DNA of 64,000 nucleotides, from contig NZ_VXKK01000026.1 in NCBI RefSeq assembly GCF_008693105.1, forward strand, positions 124,001-188,000. Direction: 5' to 3'. The position numbers and the translations under genes are program-made. Source of the DNA: Corynebacterium flavescens (GTDB lineage: Bacteria > Actinomycetota > Actinomycetes > Mycobacteriales > Mycobacteriaceae). Shown one piece after another: positions 55,744 to 64,000 of the stretch (the first letter of the stretch is position 1; every line of letters starts with the position of its first letter). The notes below the pieces were generated by a model. That model searched no databases. It saw nothing but the letters and a program-made list of their open reading frames with translations, and was not told the DNA's origin.

Positions 55744-56829
55744 ATGCGAGTACTGGTCGCTATGAGCGGTGGCGTCGATTCCTCAGTGGCCGCAGCCCGG
55801 GCGGTCGAGGCCGGGCACGAGGTCATCGGGGTTCACTTGGCTCTGCACAAGGATGCGCAGCAAACGCGGGAGAAGGCTCGTGGTTGTTGTTCGCTCGAGG
55901 ACTCTGCGGATGCCCGCCGCATTTGCGACAAGCTCGGTATCCCTTTCTATGTGTGGGACTTTTCTGAGCAGTTCAAGGAGGCCGTCATCGGGGACTTCGT
56001 CGATTCTTATGCTCGTGGCGAGACTCCCAACCCGTGCCTGCGCTGCAACGAGAAGATCAAGTTCCGCGCACTGCTGCAGAAGGGAATGGCGCTTGGCTTT
56101 GATGCCGTTGCCACCGGCCACTACGCCACCATTGATTCCGAAGGCTACATGCGCCGTTCCCTCGACGAGAACAAGGATCAGTCCTATGTCTTGGGCGTCA
56201 TTAGCGCCGAGGAACTGCGCCATTGCTTCTTTCCCATCGGGGATACCCCGAAGCCGCAAATCCGGGAGGAGGCTGCCCGCCATGGATTCTCCACGGCTAA
56301 GAAGCCTGACTCTTATGACATCTGCTTTATCCCAGACGGCAACACCCAGGCTTTCTTGGGCTCACGCATTGGGCTGCGTCCCGGAATGATCGTTGATCAA
56401 GACGGCCACGAGCTCAAGGAGCACGATGGCGCGTGGAACTACACCATTGGCCAGCGCAAGGGACTCGATATCAAGGCCCCAGCCAGCGATGGTCGTCCGC
56501 GCTACGTTACCGATATCGACGCCGCTAGCGGCACAGTCACCGTCGGGGCGCGCGAAGATCTCGCGGTGACCTTCATCGAAGCCGACCGCCTCAAGTTCTT
56601 GCACCCAGCAATGGACGGTGAGTTTAGCTGCGAGGTGCAGGTGCGCGCGCACGGGTCGGTGGTGGCCTGCCGCGCCCGCGTCGACCGCGACAATGACACT
56701 GTGTCCTTGGAGCTGGAAGGCCCCCTGTCCGGTGTTGCCCGTGGCCAGGCCGCGGTGCTGTATCTGCCCAGCGACGATGCGCTTGGCGACGTCGTCTTAG
56801 GCTCAGGCACCATTTGCGCTACGCGCTAG
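55744..56829 (+). CDS. mnmA: tRNA-specific 2-thiouridylase
   Basis: A 361-residue enzyme that places sulfur on U34 of Lys, Glu and Gln tRNAs. The PP-loop SGGVDSS is at about residues 8-14, the catalytic Cys in [12 protein letters not shown] near 101, and the second Cys in DICFIPDG near 195. The length is typical. The ATG follows GGTGGAG (55734-55740). It uses sulfur from a cysteine desulfurase; in this window the likely donor gene is 7 kb upstream, after etfA. Confidence 0.96.
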   Translation: MRVLVAMSGGVDSSVAAARAVEAGHEVIGVHLALHKDAQQTREKARGCCSLEDSADARRICDKLGIPFYVWDFSEQFKEAVIGDFVDSYARGETPNPCLRCNEKIKFRALLQKGMALGFDAVATGHYATIDSEGYMRRSLDENKDQSYVLGVISAEELRHCFFPIGDTPKPQIREEAARHGFSTAKKPDSYDICFIPDGNTQAFLGSRIGLRPGMIVDQDGHELKEHDGAWNYTIGQRKGLDIKAPASDGRPRYVTDIDAASGTVTVGAREDLAVTFIEADRLKFLHPAMDGEFSCEVQVRAHGSVVACRARVDRDNDTVSLELEGPLSGVARGQAAVLYLPSDDALGDVVLGSGTICATR

Positions 56830-56865
56830 GCGGTGCGTCCGTCCTTTCTCCTCAACTAGGGAGCA

Positions 56866-57234
56866 CTATTGAAATACGCAATTGGAGATCAGCTGGTCTA
56901 GGGCTCGAATGTCAATCTTCGGGCCGATGTTGATCTTGAAATGCCCGGCCCGCGTCCACAGCTCGAGTTCGGCGTTGATGTCGAGCATCTTTCCGGCATT
57001 TTCAGTAGACCACATGTTGATCGAGGAGTAGGGGATAGAGTACATCTCGACCTTTTTACCGGTGAGGCCCTGGGAGTCGCGGATGATCAGCCTATAGTTT
57101 GTAAAAACGGCGGCATCACGAATTGTCTTGAAAGCGCACGAAGGCTGTTCGTTGACCGCCAACACGCTCTGGATATCATCTGGAATGGGGCATGGCTGGT
57201 AGAAGGTCCAGCCTTCGAACTTTTCGAGTGCCAT
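56866..57234 (-). CDS. Bacterial PH-domain protein
   Basis: A 122-residue protein fully occupied by a bacterial pleckstrin-homology (bPH) fold of the former DUF1696 group: VFTNYRLIIRDSQGLTGKKVEMYSIPYSSINMWSTEN is the family signature. No membrane helix or signal is present. These proteins form oligomers of unclear role, sometimes linked to stress. It faces mnmA at its 3' end with 36 bases between, and its start is divergent from the MetE-like gene over 68 bases. GAAAGCTGA before the ATG gives a weak RBS. Confidence 0.8.
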   Translation of the reverse strand: MALEKFEGWTFYQPCPIPDDIQSVLAVNEQPSCAFKTIRDAAVFTNYRLIIRDSQGLTGKKVEMYSIPYSSINMWSTENAGKMLDINAELELWTRAGHFKINIGPKIDIRALDQLISNCVFQ

Positions 57235-57302
57235 AGGATCAGCTTTCTATAAGAGAGGGAGTAAAGTACCTCCGAGGATCTTAGTTCTAAAGGGGTGGAG
57301 AC

Positions 57303-58223
57303 ATGACTGGTTTTGGACTGGGAGTTTTGCCAGGGACCTCGATGCAGGAGGCGGCTGAGATAGTCATGGGGGAGTCCGGAGTATTGCCATGCCTCCCGCA
57401 GCTTCCTCAGCGTGGATTAGGCTCAGATGCGGTGGGCAGGACTGCCGGATTGCTCGAGGCCGTCAATGTGGACCGCGGGCCCAGATCGTGGCAGTTGACC
57501 CCACGGCCGCAGCTTTTGACGCGGCGCACGTGGGACCGGATGGAACGCGATCTTGATGAGATCCAAGAATCTTGGGGAGAGAGTGTTCCCCAGGTGAAGA
57601 CCCAGATAGTCGGTCCGTTTTCTTTAGCTGCGGCGGTGGAGCTTCCCAATGGGCACCGCGTCTTAACTGACCCAGGAGCATTTCGAGACCTCAATGAGGC
57701 GCTGCACCTTGGGCTGGAAGAACACGTTGCTGAGCTCAAGCGGCGTTTTCATGGCGAGGTCAAGGTGCAATTGGACGAGCCGCTGTTGGGGAGAGTTCTC
57801 TTTGGCCGGCTAAGGGGGACTACTGACTTTGAGACAATCCGCGCGGTCCCGCGAGAGGTCACTTTCGAAATTCTTGCCGCCTATAAAGCGGATTTCCTGC
57901 GTCTGGAGACACCCCTATGGGAGATAGCCACAGCCGCTGCAACCGTGTTGGTGGACTTTGCCGGGTTAGGGAGCAACGAGAACTTAGAAGGACTGGGCAC
58001 GCACCTTGAGGCGGGCAGGAGGGTCGGGCTGGGGCTTACTCCCGGGGATCCCCGCGCCAGCGCCATCGAGATAGCGCGTCACCTGGACCATCTGGGGCTC
58101 TCACGTGACTATCTCACCACTGACGTCGATGTATTTCCCACTCAGGTGCGTGATGCGCCGCGCGACCTAGCCTTTGCTACCCGCTTGGCGGAGATACTCG
58201 AGAGGGATGCGGGAGATCTCTAG
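57303..58223 (+). CDS. MetE/UROD-like protein of unknown function
   Basis: A 306-residue protein of the cobalamin-independent methionine synthase/UROD-like barrel superfamily, much shorter than MetE (about 750 residues). The start GFGLGVLPGTSMQEAA, the middle VKTQIVGPFSLA and VKVQLDEPLL, and the late FAGLGS resemble the C-terminal barrel of MetE, but I see no clear zinc-binding His-x-Cys pair. A similar gene sits next to ligA in mycobacteria (Rv3015c). A methyl-transfer role is possible; function is unknown. Its stop and that of the convergent exonuclease gene share CTAG at 58220-58223. Confidence 0.78.
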   Translation: MTGFGLGVLPGTSMQEAAEIVMGESGVLPCLPQLPQRGLGSDAVGRTAGLLEAVNVDRGPRSWQLTPRPQLLTRRTWDRMERDLDEIQESWGESVPQVKTQIVGPFSLAAAVELPNGHRVLTDPGAFRDLNEALHLGLEEHVAELKRRFHGEVKVQLDEPLLGRVLFGRLRGTTDFETIRAVPREVTFEILAAYKADFLRLETPLWEIATAAATVLVDFAGLGSNENLEGLGTHLEAGRRVGLGLTPGDPRASAIEIARHLDHLGLSRDYLTTDVDVFPTQVRDAPRDLAFATRLAEILERDAGDL

Positions 58224-58891
58224 CCGAGCATTGGCCACGCGGTAGAGACATCGGAGGCATCGCGGCCTTTGCCTTCGAGATACTTCTTAAAACTCACGCG
58301 GTCCTTGTACCATTCGACTGCCTGGAACTCCATGAGGGCATCGGTGTCCATCTGTGCGAGCTGCGGGAAACGCTGGCGCACCTGCTTCCACGCAACGCGG
58401 GCAGCGGCGAGCGCATCCGCCGTGGCCTCGTGCGCGTTTCCCAGCTCTACGCCATAATACTTGGATACCTCGGTCAGGGTGCGCTTGCCGCGACGCGTTT
58501 TATCCATGACCCGATCGATGACGAAGGGATCAAAGACGGGCCCGGTGACCGTGAAGTCTCCCGTTAGTGCGCGTAACACAGAAAGATCATAGGCGGCGTT
58601 GTAGACGATGAGCGTCAGGCCATCTTTCCAGCCCTGCTTGATGGCTTGGACGGTATCCGCCAGAACTTCCGCATGGGGGCGTCCCTGCGCTCGTGCCTGC
58701 TCGGTGCTGATGCCGTGAATCTTGGAGGCTGCCTCGGGGATCTCAATCCCTGGGTCCGCGAGCATCTCCCGCTTGTCTACCTCGTGGCCGTCAATGCGCA
58801 CGAGCGCCGAGGTGACGATGTGGGCTTCGCGCGGATTGACGGAGGTGGTTTCGAGGTCGAAGGAGAGCATGCGGGAGGCGTCAAAGATCAT
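58220..58891 (-). CDS. DnaQ-like 3'-5' exonuclease (DEDDh family)
   Basis: A 223-residue exonuclease of the DNA polymerase III epsilon type. ExoI is SFDLETTSVNP near the start, ExoII NAAYDLSVL near residue 107, and ExoIIIe with the His base is HEATADALAA near 167. It is short, lacking polymerase or helicase parts, so it may act alone in repair or RNA/DNA end trimming. I chose the ATG at 58891, preceded by TAAGGTAAG; upstream starts add up to ten residues. It diverges from ligA and converges with the MetE-like gene, sharing stop bases. Confidence 0.86.
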   Translation of the reverse strand: MIFDASRMLSFDLETTSVNPREAHIVTSALVRIDGHEVDKREMLADPGIEIPEAASKIHGISTEQARAQGRPHAEVLADTVQAIKQGWKDGLTLIVYNAAYDLSVLRALTGDFTVTGPVFDPFVIDRVMDKTRRGKRTLTEVSKYYGVELGNAHEATADALAAARVAWKQVRQRFPQLAQMDTDALMEFQAVEWYKDRVSFKKYLEGKGRDASDVSTAWPMLG

Positions 58892-58905
58892 GGCACTTAC
58901 CTTAG

Positions 58906-60987
<2,082 letters not shown>

Positions 60988-60996
60988 GCTGGCAGT

Positions 60997-61761
60997 ATGA
61001 AGATAGCGGCATTCGATATGGACGGCACCATCTACTTCGATGGAAAGATTCCGGAGGAGATAGCGCAGTCTATTGCGCGCTGGCGAGCGGAGGGCAATAT
61101 CGCCATCGCCGCAACCGGCAAGTCCATTCATTCTGCCCGCACTTCGCTCGATCCCTTCGGCGTGACCATGGATTATGGAGTGCTCTATAACGGCACCGTG
61201 GTCACCGATTCCGCATTTGAGGTCCTCTACGAGGAACATCTTCCCCAGGATGCGGTGGCAGCCATCGCGCGGCACTTGGAGGGAATTGATGGTCTCAATC
61301 TTTATTGCACCATGCTCGAAGGCGCGGACGGGCTGGTGTGCCGCGGCGTTTCCGGGCCCACCAATCACATCATCAGCAACCCTCGCCCCATGGGGTGGCA
61401 GCAATTGATGCACGAGCAGGTTGTTCTGCTCACTGCCTGGGCGCCGGATCGCAGGGATCTACAGCGCGAGGTTGACGAGTGGGTCACGGCGCACTTCGAC
61501 CTGGAAACCTCCCACAACGTGGGCTTTTACGACATCATGCCGCCTGGGCATAACAAGGGCTGGGGGATTTCCTGGCTGCTCAAGCACCTGGGAATTGAAC
61601 GTGATGCGGTGGAGCTTTATACCTTTGGGGATAGTTTCAACGACCTGCCCATGCACGCGCTTGCCGACGTCTCTTTTTCCTTCCCCTGGGCTCCCGCGCC
61701 CGTGCGCGAGCAGGTCACCCATGTGGTTCTCGGGGTGGCCCAGGCCCTGGAGGAGTTGTGA
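60997..61761 (+). CDS. HAD-family phosphatase (Cof type)
   Basis: A 254-residue HAD hydrolase with motif I FDMDGTIYF at residues 5-13, motif II ATGKS near 40, a Cof-type cap domain in the middle, Lys in GHNKGWG near 190 and motif IV FGDSFNDLPM near 212. Cof-type enzymes remove phosphate from sugar phosphates, FMN, or pyridoxal phosphate; the substrate cannot be assigned. It follows ligA after nine bases and converges on the ACT-domain gene with 18 bases between stops. Confidence 0.85.
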   Translation: MKIAAFDMDGTIYFDGKIPEEIAQSIARWRAEGNIAIAATGKSIHSARTSLDPFGVTMDYGVLYNGTVVTDSAFEVLYEEHLPQDAVAAIARHLEGIDGLNLYCTMLEGADGLVCRGVSGPTNHIISNPRPMGWQQLMHEQVVLLTAWAPDRRDLQREVDEWVTAHFDLETSHNVGFYDIMPPGHNKGWGISWLLKHLGIERDAVELYTFGDSFNDLPMHALADVSFSFPWAPAPVREQVTHVVLGVAQALEEL

Positions 61762-61779
61762 ATCCGCTACTTCTTTCCG

Positions 61780-62445
61780 TTACTTCTTGAGGACAGCTCC
61801 CAGAATGGTGCCCAAGTTTCCGAGATGCTCTACCTCGGAGGCGAGGTAGTCGGGCCCGCCGGTGCGGCCGATGACGATAACTAGGCCGGTATCGCCCAAA
61901 GGCGCGGCTGCGAGCGCGGAGTCGAGCAGGGACCAGCGCTCAGGAACCCAGGACTCAACGTCGGCGCTGAGAGTGCGTGCCGTATCGACCTGGATGTCAG
62001 CCGGTACCGTGCCATCATCCTCAGGAGCGGCGATAGAGGAGGCCACGCGGTGGATGGGCTCGTTGTTGTCTATGACGATTGCCCAGCTAGAGGTCAACGC
62101 CTTCGGTATGGCCGCTACTAATTCCTCCATAGCTGCTTGCACGCTATAAGCCTTGGCGGCGACCTTGGCTAAAAGATGTATCTGGCCACGCCTGTCCACG
62201 CGGCCACTAAAGGGGCGAATCGAGTCGACCTCTACGCCTTCCACCGTTGACGCGGCGGTGATAAGGGCATCCGCCATCGTGGTAGCTGGAAGCTCGACCA
62301 CGATATCGTCCATGACGGTGCCGTCCGGAAAAGTCTCCACTATATCGACGGATTGGATATTTCCTTCTAATTCTCCAATAGCCTCGGCTAGATTACCGAG
62401 GCTGCCAGGCGAATCGGGCAAAAGGACACGAATCAGAAATGACAT
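61780..62445 (-). CDS. ACT-domain protein
   Basis: A 221-residue protein with an N-terminal ACT domain (about 1-75, IRVLLPDSPGSLGNLAEAIGELEGNIQSVDIVE), a typical small-molecule, usually amino-acid, binding fold. The rest (about 80-221) resembles a GAF-like sensor (EPIHRVASSI, LVIVIGRTGGPDYLASEVEHLGNL). No catalytic domain is visible, so it is likely a sensor or regulator, perhaps of amino-acid metabolism. I chose the ATG at 62445 because the domain starts there; a start at 62484 is in frame. It is divergent from gatC over 209 bases. Confidence 0.8.
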   Translation of the reverse strand: MSFLIRVLLPDSPGSLGNLAEAIGELEGNIQSVDIVETFPDGTVMDDIVVELPATTMADALITAASTVEGVEVDSIRPFSGRVDRRGQIHLLAKVAAKAYSVQAAMEELVAAIPKALTSSWAIVIDNNEPIHRVASSIAAPEDDGTVPADIQVDTARTLSADVESWVPERWSLLDSALAAAPLGDTGLVIVIGRTGGPDYLASEVEHLGNLGTILGAVLKK

Positions 62446-62654
62446 ATGAGGGTTAACTTTCTTTGTAGGAATAGTTTGGCCCATGTTACCTGTGCCGGAT
62501 TAAAGGCCTCAACCAATCGCGGGCAGGGGCCGGGCGCAGACAGGGTAGTAAGAGTGCAGTAACATGGTCCGGTAGCAATTGACATGGTATGCGTCGCCGC
62601 CGGGTTTTCCGTGACGGCGCCACTGTAATGCAGAGAACAAAGGATGGAGTACGC
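62446..62654. promoter_or_regulatory. Divergent region between the ACT-domain gene and gatC
   Basis: No gene is seen in these 209 bases. TTGACA occurs at 62579-62584 but lacks a good -10 at 17 bases. TAATGC at 62625-62630 lies about 25 bases before gatC. Confidence 0.3.
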
Positions 62655-62951
62655 GTGTCTGAGATTTCGCGTGATGAGGTCGCCCACCTCGCCAAGCTAT
62701 CGCGCCTGGCGTTGAGCGAGGAGGAATTGGCGCAGTTCGCCAAGCAGATCGATGAGATTGTTGGGGCCGTCTCGGCCGTCCGCAACGTTGACGCTGAAGG
62801 CGTGGAGCCCATGAGCCACCCGCATTCAATTCAAGCGCCTATGCGCGAGGACAAGATCGTCCGCACGCTAAACGCGGAGCAGGCTTTGGATCAAGCACCC
62901 GCCGTCCAAGATGGTCGTTTCGCGGTGTCGCAGATCCTGGGAGGAGAATAA
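62655..62951 (+). CDS. gatC: Aspartyl/glutamyl-tRNA amidotransferase subunit C
   Basis: A 98-residue small subunit of GatCAB, which turns Glu-tRNA-Gln (and Asp-tRNA-Asn) into the correct amidated forms. [21 protein letters not shown] and MREDKI near residue 70 are family features. I chose GTG 62655 with GGATGGAG (62642-62649) before it; in-frame upstream starts add up to 22 residues. gatA starts one base after its stop. Confidence 0.93.
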   Translation: MSEISRDEVAHLAKLSRLALSEEELAQFAKQIDEIVGAVSAVRNVDAEGVEPMSHPHSIQAPMREDKIVRTLNAEQALDQAPAVQDGRFAVSQILGGE

Positions 62952-62952
62952 A

Positions 62953-64000
62953 ATGTCTAGTTGTCTAGCCCCGTCCGAGGGACTGCTTTCTTATACCGCA
63001 GCCGAGCTTGCGGAAAAGATTCACTCGCGCGAGCTGACCTCCCGCGAGGTTACCCAGGCTTTCCTAGACCGTATCGCGGAGACTGACGGCGAACTCAATG
63101 CCTTCCTCCACGTCGGGGCCGAGGAAGCTTTAGCCACCGCTGATGCCGTAGATAGCGCACTCGACGCGGGGGAGGCCCCTGCTTCTGCACTGGCCGGCGT
63201 CCCGCTGGCCCTCAAGGACTTGCTGGTCACCGTCGATGCTCCTACTACTGCAGCCTCCAAGATGTTGGAGGGCTATCGCTCTCCTTATGACGCAACCGTG
63301 ACAAAGAAGCTGCGCGCGGCAGGCATCCCCATTTTGGGCAAGACCAACTTGGACGAGTTCGCCATGGGCTCATCGAGTGAGAACTCGGCTTTTGGCGCGG
63401 TGCACAACCCTTATGACACCACCCGTACGCCTGGTGGCTCCGGTGGTGGCACGGCTGCAGCGCTGGCCGCTGGCCAGGCTCCTTTGGGAATAGGCACCGA
63501 TACTGGTGGATCTATCCGCCAGCCGGCCGCGCTGACGAATACGGTCGGTGTTAAGCCCACGTATGGCACGGTATCCCGTTATGGCCTCATCGCTGCAGCA
63601 TCTTCCCTGGATCAGGCGGGCCCCTGCGCGCGTACCGTACTCGATACCGCCCTTTTGCACGAGGTTATTGCTGGACACGATGCTTTCGACGCAACCTCCG
63701 TCGACAAGCCCGTGGCCCCCGTAGTTGCAGCAGCGCGCGAGGGCGCGAACGGAGACCTCAGCGGCGTCAAAATTGGTCTCATCAAGCAATTCGAGCGTGA
63801 TGGTTGGCAGCCCGGCGTCATGGAGGCCTACCACGCCGCGGTTGAGCAGCTGGTTTCCCAAGGCGCGGAGACCGTAGAGGTTGATTGCCCGCACTTCGAC
63901 GCGGCGCTGTCGGCCTACTACCTCATCATGCCTTGTGAGGTCTCCTCCAACCTTGCCCGCTTCGACGGCATGCGTTATGGCCTGCGCGCGGGCGATGATG
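62953..64000 (+). CDS. gatA: Glutamyl-tRNA(Gln) amidotransferase subunit A (truncated by window end)
   Basis: The first 349 codons of GatA, an amidase-signature enzyme that hydrolyses glutamine and feeds ammonia to GatB. Lys88 in PLALKD, the cis-Ser in TPGGSGGG and the nucleophile Ser in [10 protein letters not shown] form the Ser-cisSer-Lys triad. The second Ser of the usual GGSSGG is Gly here, while the catalytic pair remain. ATG 62953 follows GGAGGAG (62940-62946) and comes one base after gatC. The 3' part lies beyond the window. Confidence 0.95.
   Translation, partial: MSSCLAPSEGLLSYTAAELAEKIHSRELTSREVTQAFLDRIAETDGELNAFLHVGAEEALATADAVDSALDAGEAPASALAGVPLALKDLLVTVDAPTTAASKMLEGYRSPYDATVTKKLRAAGIPILGKTNLDEFAMGSSSENSAFGAVHNPYDTTRTPGGSGGGTAAALAAGQAPLGIGTDTGGSIRQPAALTNTVGVKPTYGTVSRYGLIAAASSLDQAGPCARTVLDTALLHEVIAGHDAFDATSVDKPVAPVVAAAREGANGDLSGVKIGLIKQFERDGWQPGVMEAYHAAVEQLVSQGAETVEVDCPHFDAALSAYYLIMPCEVSSNLARFDGMRYGLRAGDD

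Overview
The window is chromosomal DNA from a high-GC Gram-positive bacterium, almost certainly a Corynebacterium species. Support comes from a Rho factor with a long disordered N-terminal insertion, the order rho-prfA-prmC-sua5-wecA-atpI-atpBEFHAGDC, a NucS-type mismatch endonuclease, GlgE/GlgB alpha-glucan enzymes, an argS-lysA-hom-thrB cluster, and many starts that lie 6 to 9 bases after a TAnnnT box with no Shine-Dalgarno sequence (leaderless style). Gene order from the atp operon to gatA resembles what I recall of C. glutamicum. I cannot name the species. About 60 genes are packed with little spacing; I see no prophage, insertion sequence, CRISPR array or genomic island.

Layout. 1-5.8 kb: a SWIM zinc-finger protein, an SbcD/SbcC-like (YhaO/YhaN-like) nuclease-ATPase pair, a MarR regulator and two small unknown proteins. 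5.9-10.7 kb (minus strand): tRNA-Arg(CCG), a secreted TAP-type hydrolase and lutABC for L-lactate oxidation. 10.9-16.7 kb: argS-lysA and hom-thrB (lysine and threonine branches of the aspartate pathway), then a membrane-anchored cupredoxin. 16.7-18.5 kb (minus): an acyl-CoA/AMP ligase. 18.5-24.5 kb: rho with a long hairpin-bearing leader, prfA, prmC, a threonylcarbamoyl-AMP synthase and a WecA-like glycosyl-phosphate transferase. 24.6-32.6 kb: the complete F1Fo ATP synthase operon, with a 446-base structured gap before atpB and a good terminator after atpC.

32.8-35.6 kb: DUF2550 protein, nucS, a zinc-binding small protein, a DUF77-type protein and a thioredoxin-like/TPR protein. 35.8-38.9 kb: a dicarboxylate symporter and an oligopeptide-type binding lipoprotein. 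39.0-43.2 kb (minus): glgE and glgB. 43.2-48.9 kb: an orphan ABC ATPase, a NUDIX hydrolase, a THUMP-like methyltransferase, etfB, etfA and a cysteine desulfurase. 49.0-52.5 kb: an esterase overlapping an aminoacyl-phosphatidylglycerol synthase homologue, matching the alanyl-lipid system known in C. glutamicum. 52.5-64 kb: an HNH protein, a GH25 lysozyme, a spermidine-synthase-like protein, mnmA, a bacterial PH-domain protein, a MetE-like protein, a DnaQ-like exonuclease, ligA, a HAD phosphatase, an ACT-domain protein, gatC and the start of gatA, cut by the window end.

No wholly new multi-gene system is evident. The best leads are the SbcCD-like pair with an altered metal motif and no zinc hook, the structured leaders of rho and atpB, the overlapping esterase/lipid-aminoacylation pair, and the small zinc-binding protein overlapping nucS.
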